Of a stretch of DNA of 10,781 bases, positions 5,933-10,781 are shown piece by piece (position 1 is the first letter of the stretch; every line of letters begins with the position of its first letter). The position numbers and the translations under genes were made by a program. Under the pieces are notes generated by a model. The model ran no database searches, had not been told where the DNA came from, and saw only the letters and a program-made list of their open reading frames with translations. The stretch lies in the NCBI GenBank assembly GCA_003135255.1, contig PLAX01000157.1:1-10781 (forward strand), written 5' to 3'. Origin of the DNA: Candidatus Dormiibacterota bacterium. GTDB taxonomy: Bacteria; Chloroflexota; Dormibacteria; Aeolococcales; Aeolococcaceae.

Positions 5933-5938
5933 ATTATA
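5933..5938 (-). promoter_or_regulatory. Perfect -10 box (TATAAT) for tRNA-Glu
   Basis: The - strand reads TATAAT, the exact primary-sigma -10 consensus, ending 16 bases before the tRNA 5' end. Transcription would start about 10 bases upstream of the mature tRNA. The -35 region 17 bases away (TGGGCC, 5961-5956) is weak. Confidence 0.65.
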
Positions 5939-6005
5939 GGTGCCGGCCTCCCATCGGCCCATGACGGCGTCCACTCCGTTCCGGCGCCGTACGCGGATGT
6001 GCCCT

Positions 6006-6026
6006 GTCGCCGGCGACCGCGGCGAC
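6006..6026 (-). terminator. Hairpin downstream of argS, possible terminator
   Basis: GTCGCCG (6006-6012) and CGGCGAC (6020-6026) form a perfect 7-bp stem with a 7-nt loop, starting 25 bases after the argS stop on the - strand. There is no T-run. It may end argS transcripts before the tRNA promoter. Confidence 0.4.
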
Positions 6027-6051
6027 GGTCCCTCCGCTGCTCGTCCGCCCC

Positions 6052-7932
6052 CTACACCCGCTCCGGCGCCGGCATCCCCAGGCACCAGAGGCAGTCGGCC
6101 AGGGTGGCCCGGGTGGCCGCCACCAGCCGGCGCCGGAAGGCCCGGCGGGCGGGGTCCTGCTCGCGCACGATCGCCTCGGTGTGCTCGTAGAAGTCGGTGA
6201 GGGTCGAGGCCAGCTCGAAGGCGTAGGTGCAGAGCGTCGACGGTGAGAGCGCCGCACCGGCCTCGGCGAGGGCGTGACGGTAGCCGTCCAGCCCATGCAG
6301 CAGCGCGCGCTCCGCCCCTTCGAGCGCGGGCACCACGACCGGCCCGGGCGCCGCCTCGACCTTGCGCATGATCCCCGCGGCGCGGGCGTGGCTGTACATG
6401 AGGTAGATCCCGGTGTCGCCGGTCACGCGAAGGGCATCGTCGAAGTCGAAGGCGATGATCTGGCTGAGGGTGAACTTCTCCAGGTAGTAGCGCACCGCGC
6501 CGGCGGCCAGCATGGTCGCCGTCTCCGCGTCGGCCGCCTTCTCCCCGACCCGCTCCCATGCCTTGTCGAGCAGGTCGTCGGCGCGTACCTCGATGCCCTT
6601 CCGCCCCGAGAGCGCGTACTCCTTCCGACCCTCCTCGAGAGGGATGCCGAGGGCCTCGGCGGCGGCGGGGGAGAGGGCGACCACCTCATAGGCGAGGTGG
6701 ATCGACTGCTCAGCCTGCTCGGCATGCCCGGTGCGGGCGAGACCGCGCTTGACCACCTGCTGCGGGTAGGCCTGGCGGGCGTCGATGACGTTGATCACCC
6801 GGGCGGCCCGGCCGAATCCCTCGGCGGGCAGCTCCGCCTCCCCGGTCGTGGTGGTGGCGGGGGAGTCCGCATCGCCCGGGTGCCAGCGCCGGTAGCGGAA
6901 GTCGCGGCCGAGCAGACCGAACTTCCAGAGCTGGTAGGCGATGTCCTTGGCCGTGTAGGTGGCGACCCCGTCCGACTTGACCAACACCTTGGCGTCGTCG
7001 TCGTCGGCCTCCTCACCGTCCGACGGCATCACCCAGCAGCCGGCATGCCGGCCCTCGGTCACATGGACGATCGAGCCGGTCTCCCGCAGCAGCTCAAACG
7101 CCCGGCTCCAGAAGCCGAGGGCGATGATGTCGGACTCCCAGGTCAGCAGGTCGTAACCGATGTCGAAGCGGCGCATGGTCGCCAGGTGGCAGTCGACCAC
7201 CCGGGAGGCCAGCTCCTTGACGAACCGCGCGGTCTCGCCGTCGCCCGCCTCGATCTCCCGGAGCGTCCGGCGTCGCTCCTCGACCAGGTCGGGGTCGATC
7301 TCGTAGCGGCGGCCGACCTCGACGTAGACCCGGGAGCAGTACCGGTCGTAGGGTTCGTCCGCCCCCTGCGCGATGCCCAGGTGACGCAGCCCGACCGCGA
7401 CGTCGGCGACCTGGACCCCGGTGTCGTCGATGTAGTTCTGGACCTCGACCTCGTGGCCGAGGCGGCGCAGGATCCTGGCCACGCTGTCGCCGATGCAGGC
7501 GTTGCGCAGATGGCCGACGTGGGCGGCCTTGTTGGGGTTGGTGGCGGTGTGCTCGACCAGCGTCCGCCCCCGGGGGGGCGCCTCCCCGGGGATGACCAGC
7601 GGCGTGCCCCGGTCCAGCTCCAGCGCTTGGTCGATGACCGTGGGCGCCCACGCGCCGTCGTCCAGCCGGCAGTTGACGTACCCGGGAGGGCTCACCGTCC
7701 AGCCGGCCACGAAGGGGAGCTGGAGCGCCTCGAGCCGTCCGCGCAGCTCCTCCGCGATCTCGATCGGGCGGCGCCGCAGCACCCGGGCGGCGCGGAGCGG
7801 GGCCGGGGTCGAGAAGTCGCCGAACTCGGGCCGGGCGGAGCGGTCGACAACCGCCTCGACCTGGTCGTCGACACCGGACGCGATGAGGACGGCGCGGACC
7901 GCTCGGATCAGCTCGGTGCGAACGTCGCGCAT
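6052..7932 (-). CDS. argS: Arginyl-tRNA synthetase
   Basis: Predicted 626-residue class I aminoacyl-tRNA synthetase that charges tRNA-Arg with arginine in the cytosol. The N-terminal Add-1-like domain (about 1-110) is followed by the catalytic core with EHTATNPNKAAHVGHLRN (127-144). Its HVGH at 138-141 stands for the HIGH signature. QNYIDDTGVQVADV (165-178), YDLLTWESD (260-268) and DGVATYTAKDIAYQLWKF (321-338) are typical of ArgRS. The KMSKS-equivalent loop is ALSGRKG (440-446). The DALR anticodon-binding domain begins near GIYLMYSHARAAGIMRK. Where many bacterial ArgRS have a DHHG-type motif, this one reads VIDARQAYPQQVV (382-394), marking a divergent subfamily. No convincing Shine-Dalgarno site precedes the ATG. 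TACGAT (7946-7941) 8 bases upstream could be the -10 box of a leaderless transcript. It is divergent from galU. Confidence 0.97.
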   Translation of the reverse strand: MRDVRTELIRAVRAVLIASGVDDQVEAVVDRSARPEFGDFSTPAPLRAARVLRRRPIEIAEELRGRLEALQLPFVAGWTVSPPGYVNCRLDDGAWAPTVIDQALELDRGTPLVIPGEAPPRGRTLVEHTATNPNKAAHVGHLRNACIGDSVARILRRLGHEVEVQNYIDDTGVQVADVAVGLRHLGIAQGADEPYDRYCSRVYVEVGRRYEIDPDLVEERRRTLREIEAGDGETARFVKELASRVVDCHLATMRRFDIGYDLLTWESDIIALGFWSRAFELLRETGSIVHVTEGRHAGCWVMPSDGEEADDDDAKVLVKSDGVATYTAKDIAYQLWKFGLLGRDFRYRRWHPGDADSPATTTTGEAELPAEGFGRAARVINVIDARQAYPQQVVKRGLARTGHAEQAEQSIHLAYEVVALSPAAAEALGIPLEEGRKEYALSGRKGIEVRADDLLDKAWERVGEKAADAETATMLAAGAVRYYLEKFTLSQIIAFDFDDALRVTGDTGIYLMYSHARAAGIMRKVEAAPGPVVVPALEGAERALLHGLDGYRHALAEAGAALSPSTLCTYAFELASTLTDFYEHTEAIVREQDPARRAFRRRLVAATRATLADCLWCLGMPAPERV

Positions 7933-8046
7933 GGGCTCGGATCGTACTCGGAGAGGTGTGTGAGGCTGCTCGGCCCCTCCCTTTCAGGGGGCCCCGCGAA
8001 CGGCGCGCAGCGGCCGGTAGCCCCAAATGGAGACAATGCCCGGCCG

Positions 8047-8901
8047 ATGGGCACAATTCACCACTGCGTGGTTCCCGCCGCCGGGCTGGGCACCCGCTTC
8101 CTCCCCGCGACCAAGGTCCTCCCCAAGGAGATGCTCCCGGTGGTCGACCGCCCGGTCATCGAGTGGGCGATCGAGGAGGCCATGGCGGCCGGCGCCCTCG
8201 AGATGGTCCTGGTCATTGGCAACGGCAAGGAGCTGATCCAGGCGCACTTCGAGCGCCAGCCGGAGCTGGAGAGGGTGCTCGAGGCGCGGGGCAAGATCGC
8301 CGAGCTGGCCGCCGTCCGCCGCTCACAGGACATGGCCCAGATCCGCTACGTGCTCCAGGAGAAGCCACTCGGGCTGGGCCACGCGGTACTCTGCGCGGCC
8401 GATGTGGTGGGCGACAATCCCTTCCTCTGCATGCTCCCCGACGACCTCTCGAACGCCCCCGTCCCGATCCTGGCCCAGCTCCGCGAGGCCTGGAACGGGG
8501 TCCAGTCGACGGTGCTCGCGCTGATGCGGGTCTCTGGCGACGAGATCTCCCGCTACGGCTGTGCGACCGTGGGCGAGAGCAGGGGCCGCCTCCACCGGGT
8601 CACCGCCGTCGTGGAGAAGCCGAAGCCTGAGGAGGCTCAATCAGACCTTGCCATCATGGGCCGCTACGTGCTCTCCCCCGGGATCTTCGACGCCCTGCGC
8701 CGGACCCCGGCCGGGGAGGGCGGGGAGATCCAGCTGACCGACGGCATCGCCACCCTGCTCGGGGCGGGCGAGGAGGTCTGGGGACTCGAGTTCGAGGGCC
8801 AGCTGCTCGACGTGGGCACCCTCGACGGCTGGCTGACCACCAATGTGCGCCTGGCTCGGGAATTGGGCCGGGCGCCCGCGCTTCGGGGGGCACTCGGATG
8901 A
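8047..8901 (+). CDS. galU: UTP--glucose-1-phosphate uridylyltransferase
   Basis: Predicted 284-residue cytosolic nucleotidyltransferase that makes UDP-glucose from UTP and glucose 1-phosphate, a precursor for polysaccharides and glycolipids. The nucleotide-binding signature VVPAAGLGTRFLPATKVLPK (8-27) with KEMLPVVDRP is clear. Other GalU hallmarks are LPDD (D132, D133; metal/substrate), VVEKP (188-192) and GEIQLTDGI (226-234), followed by LLDVGTLDGWLTTN. Length fits the family (about 280-300). I start at ATG 8047 because the domain begins there; the frame is open far upstream only as the shadow of argS. CCCGGCCG before the ATG is not a Shine-Dalgarno site. GACAAT (8032-8037), 9 bases upstream, may be the -10 box of a leaderless transcript. 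The stop overlaps the next gene by ATGA. Confidence 0.96.
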   Translation: MGTIHHCVVPAAGLGTRFLPATKVLPKEMLPVVDRPVIEWAIEEAMAAGALEMVLVIGNGKELIQAHFERQPELERVLEARGKIAELAAVRRSQDMAQIRYVLQEKPLGLGHAVLCAADVVGDNPFLCMLPDDLSNAPVPILAQLREAWNGVQSTVLALMRVSGDEISRYGCATVGESRGRLHRVTAVVEKPKPEEAQSDLAIMGRYVLSPGIFDALRRTPAGEGGEIQLTDGIATLLGAGEEVWGLEFEGQLLDVGTLDGWLTTNVRLARELGRAPALRGALG

Positions 8902-9281
8902 GCCTATTCCGCCGTGAATGGGGCGCCATCACCTTCGTCGCCACCGTCCTGATCGGGGCGGTCGTGGTCGGGATCTCGTTCCTGGTCGGCGCCGGCGGCC
9001 ACACCAGCGCCGCGCCCACTCCGCCTCCCTGCCCCTCCTACACGCCCTGGCAGACCCCCGTGGCGGGGGCGACACCCACGGCGGCGCCCTTTGCCTTCGC
9101 CAACTGCCCGAGCCCGCCCACCGCGCCGCCCGTGAGCGCCAGCCCGACGCCCACCCCGAGCCCGACCGCGACGCCGAGCCCGTCGGCCTCCGCATCGGCC
9201 TCTGCCTCCGCCTCCGCGTCGGCCTCTGCCTCCGCGTCGGCGAAGGCTTCCGCGTCGGCGACCCCGACGCCCACTTCGTAG
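8898..9281 (+). CDS. Membrane-anchored Pro/Thr/Ser-Ala-rich repeat protein
   Basis: Predicted 127-residue protein of unknown function. A short basic N-terminus (SLFRREWG) leads into one hydrophobic helix at about 10-32, then an extracytoplasmic tail. The tail is rich in Pro, Thr and Ala (35-95), with two cysteines (C45, C70) that could form a disulfide. Ten consecutive Ser-Ala dipeptides follow (96-115), then KASASATPTPTS. There is no lipobox. Such tails are typical of wall-spanning or O-glycosylated stalks; that role is inferred. ATG 8898 overlaps the galU stop as ATGA, so it is probably translated with galU. The Ser-Ala tract is encoded by mixed codons including two 17-nt direct repeats, which argues for selection on the protein but still allows slippage. 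A large inverted repeat ends the unit. Confidence 0.7.
   Translation: MSLFRREWGAITFVATVLIGAVVVGISFLVGAGGHTSAAPTPPPCPSYTPWQTPVAGATPTAAPFAFANCPSPPTAPPVSASPTPTPSPTATPSPSASASASASASASASASASAKASASATPTPTS
9195..9235 (+). repeat. Direct repeat within the Ser-Ala tract
   Basis: TCGGCCTCTGCCTCCGC occurs at 9195-9211 and again at 9219-9235, a 24-nt period inside the (Ser-Ala)10 coding tract. In-frame gain or loss of a unit would change tail length by eight residues without breaking the reading frame. Confidence 0.8.
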
Positions 9282-9329
9282 GCGCGACCGCCTGGTCGGA
9301 GTCCGCCCTCAACAAGGCCTGGCGTGTCC

Positions 9330-9372
9330 GCGCGCCGTTCACTGAGCCGGAGCCCTGGCCCGAACGGCGCGC
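9330..9372. terminator. Long inverted repeat between convergent operons, probable bidirectional terminator
   Basis: GCGCGCCGTTC (9330-9340) and GAACGGCGCGC (9362-9372) are perfect 11-bp complements. Inside the 21-nt spacer a second stem forms (9346-9350 with 9355-9359, one G-T). The repeat sits between two converging stop codons (9281 and 9400). It could stop transcription from both sides, although T-runs are missing. Confidence 0.6.
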
Positions 9373-9399
9373 CGCTCTCAGCCGGTCGACCCCCGCGGC

Positions 9400-10368
9400 T
9401 CAGGAGGAGGCGATCTGACCCTCCAGGGATGCGATCGGCGCCGCGCTGCACACCGAGCCCGGCTGGTCGCCGGTCAGCTTGCAGATCCCCGCGGTGATCC
9501 AGTTGGCGTTGCCGATGATCGGCTGGGCGACCGTGCTGGTGGCGTCGGTCAGGGTGGCCGCGATCTGCTGCCAGCTCATCCCCTGGAGCAGCTCGGGATT
9601 GACCCCGCTGCCGCTCAGGATGTAGCGGTTGCCGAGGTCCTGGAAGGGGATGCCACCCGTTGTCGCCGAATAGGGGGTGGTGTCGTAGGTGGTGACCAGG
9701 GCCTGCTCCGCGGCCGTCGGCTTTTGCAGCGGGTTGTCGTTGCGGTCCGCGGTCTCGATCGGCGCGAAGTCCAGGTACGAGCTGGAGTAGCTGGAGCCGT
9801 AGAAGGTGAAGGTGTTGGTGTTGGGGATGTCATCGGGGTTCGAGTCGGACTTCGTGATGTGCAGGTTGCTGAAGGTCCCGAAGCGGCTCAGGGCGATGAC
9901 CACGCTCCAGCGCTCGGCGGCGCAGTAGGGGCAGTAGTCGGCGCCGAGGTAGAAGACCTCGGGCTTGCCGCCCGAGCCGGTGAGCGCTGACGGCGAGCCG
10001 GAGATCGCCTCGAGGGGGTCGGCCACCCCGCCTGCCCCAATCGTGCTGGACACACTCGGGCTGACCCCGGTGACCGCGGCGAGGACGGAGGCCGGGGCGA
10101 GCTGGTTCGAGCTCGACGAGGCGGTGCTGCTCTTGGGCGCCGGCTGCAGCCCCAACACGATGAAGACGACGACCACCGCGAGCACCACCACGGTGGCCGC
10201 GCTCCCCCACGCCCAGGGGCTCTGCCACCAGGGCCGCGGCACCTGGACGCGCTGGGTGCGGTAGCGGGAAGGCGTCGACGACGCCGGCCGGGTGCTGCCC
10301 GGGGTTCTGGACGGGACGGAGCGGCCGGCGGGCACGTTCTCACGCCGGCGCTTGGAGGGTCGGGCCAT
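9400..10368 (-). CDS. Membrane-tethered DUF929 thioredoxin-fold protein (CPYC), DsbA-like
   Basis: Predicted 322-residue protein with a basic cytoplasmic N-terminus (ARPSKRRRENVP), a membrane helix at about 55-74 and an extracytoplasmic DUF929 domain. The domain shows GGKPEVFYLGADYCPYCAAE with a thioredoxin-type CPYC motif (C146-C149), followed by RWSVVIALSRFGTFSNL. A second cysteine pair near the end (C296, C307) could form a structural or relay disulfide. The likely role is to donate disulfides to exported proteins; this follows from the fold, the active site and the neighbouring VKOR, since DUF929 itself is poorly characterised. ATG at 10368 overlaps the VKOR stop by one base (TGATG), with AAGAGG six bases upstream. 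GTG directly before it is an alternative start. The frame is open upstream only as a shadow of the VKOR gene. Confidence 0.85.
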   Translation of the reverse strand: MARPSKRRRENVPAGRSVPSRTPGSTRPASSTPSRYRTQRVQVPRPWWQSPWAWGSAATVVVLAVVVVFIVLGLQPAPKSSTASSSSNQLAPASVLAAVTGVSPSVSSTIGAGGVADPLEAISGSPSALTGSGGKPEVFYLGADYCPYCAAERWSVVIALSRFGTFSNLHITKSDSNPDDIPNTNTFTFYGSSYSSSYLDFAPIETADRNDNPLQKPTAAEQALVTTYDTTPYSATTGGIPFQDLGNRYILSGSGVNPELLQGMSWQQIAATLTDATSTVAQPIIGNANWITAGICKLTGDQPGSVCSAAPIASLEGQIASS

Positions 10369-10781
10369 CACAAACCTCTTGATGAAGCCCTCGCCGGCTG
10401 GACCCGTGCGATCGTCACCAGCAGGCTGAGGAAGACCAGGATATGGACGCCGGTACACCACTCGCAGAGCTCGTGGAGCTTGACGAGCTCGGCGAAGACG
10501 AAGTAGAGGACGGAGACCAGTCCCAGCAGGCACCAGATGAGATGGGCGGGGCGTAGCCACTCCGGCTCCTCGATCCCGCGCCGCGCGCAGCGGATCGAAA
10601 CCACGGCGAGCGCACCGCTCACGATGAACCAGATCATCCCCGGGAGCGTCACCGGGATGGAGGTCCCCGGCACCACTGAATAGGTGCTCTTCAGGACCGA
10701 CCCGCAGTTGACGAAGCCGTTCGTCGTGCAGATCGGTGAGACGCCTGCGTAGTGGAGGGTGGTCAGGTAGGTCGCGATGCC
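10368..10781 (-). CDS. Vitamin K epoxide reductase (VKOR) family protein, partial
   Basis: The last 137 residues of an integral membrane thiol oxidoreductase; the 5' end of the gene lies beyond the right edge. Bacterial VKOR homologues do the job of DsbB: they reoxidise a thioredoxin-fold disulfide donor and pass the electrons to quinone. Visible are the loop cysteines in PICTTNGFVNCGSVLKSTYS (C18 and C26 of the visible part), the conserved Ser/Tyr after them, and the CxxC redox centre LCEWCTGVH (C106, C109). At least three hydrophobic helices are visible (about 47-63, 80-98, 111-125). The stop overlaps the start of the DUF929 gene (TGATG). The coupling strongly suggests that the two proteins form one redox pathway. 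The first visible residues (GIATYLTTLHY) match the helix that precedes the cysteine loop. Confidence 0.92.
   Translation of the reverse strand, partial: GIATYLTTLHYAGVSPICTTNGFVNCGSVLKSTYSVVPGTSIPVTLPGMIWFIVSGALAVVSIRCARRGIEEPEWLRPAHLIWCLLGLVSVLYFVFAELVKLHELCEWCTGVHILVFLSLLVTIARVQPARASSRGL

Noticed and set aside
7972..7993. GGCCCC/GGGGCC inverted repeat between argS and galU
   Set aside because: A 6-bp GC-only stem is expected by chance here, and there is no supporting context for a riboswitch or operator.
6274..8046. Long + strand open frame upstream of galU, in the galU frame
   Set aside because: It lies opposite argS, which has complete ArgRS motifs; the + frame is a GC-rich shadow with no domain-like sequence before ATG 8047.

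Overview
This is a high-GC bacterial window with a compact gene layout. Several neighbouring genes overlap by ATGA or TGATG. The features present are a VKOR/DUF929 thiol-oxidation pair in place of DsbA/DsbB, a tRNA-Glu with a G1-U72/A73 end and encoded CCA, a membrane anti-sigma factor with a Pro-rich linker, and several starts without Shine-Dalgarno sites. Together they suggest a Terrabacteria lineage, either an actinobacterium or a Chloroflexota/Dormibacterota-type organism. This assignment is an inference from gene content and composition, not a measured result.

Layout, left to right. The window opens in the last 140 codons of groEL (+), followed by a strong hairpin. A two-gene unit (+) encodes a SAM hydroxide adenosyltransferase (DUF62) and an NAD(P)HX epimerase, overlapping by ATGA. 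A near-consensus housekeeping promoter (TTGACC, 17 nt, TATGCT) then drives a sigma/anti-sigma pair (+). The sigma-like gene has no ATG/GTG/TTG that would include its region 2, and appears to begin at AUU behind a Shine-Dalgarno site buried in a hairpin. It overlaps by ATGA a 761-residue protein with a zinc anti-sigma domain, a very long Pro-rich cytoplasmic linker, one membrane helix and an extracytoplasmic AMIN-like domain.

The next genes are a convergent 65-residue zinc-knuckle-like protein (-) and, divergent from it, a small membrane protein (+) that may be coupled to a 15-codon ORF. They are followed by tRNA-Glu(CUC) (-) with a perfect TATAAT box, and argS (-). Divergent from argS is galU (+), which overlaps by ATGA a short membrane-anchored Pro/Thr/Ser-Ala repeat protein. 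A long inverted repeat separates this unit from a convergent operon (-) that runs off the right edge. That operon encodes a vitamin K epoxide reductase homologue and, coupled by TGATG, a membrane-tethered DUF929 thioredoxin-fold protein with a CPYC active site.

Functionally, most of the window is housekeeping: chaperonin, metabolite repair, translation, UDP-glucose supply and extracytoplasmic disulfide formation. The least ordinary part is the sigma/anti-sigma module (about 2119-5009), in the size and architecture of the anti-sigma protein and in the apparent translational control of the sigma gene. I see no mobile elements, CRISPR arrays or phage genes. No stretch over 300 bases lacks a gene.
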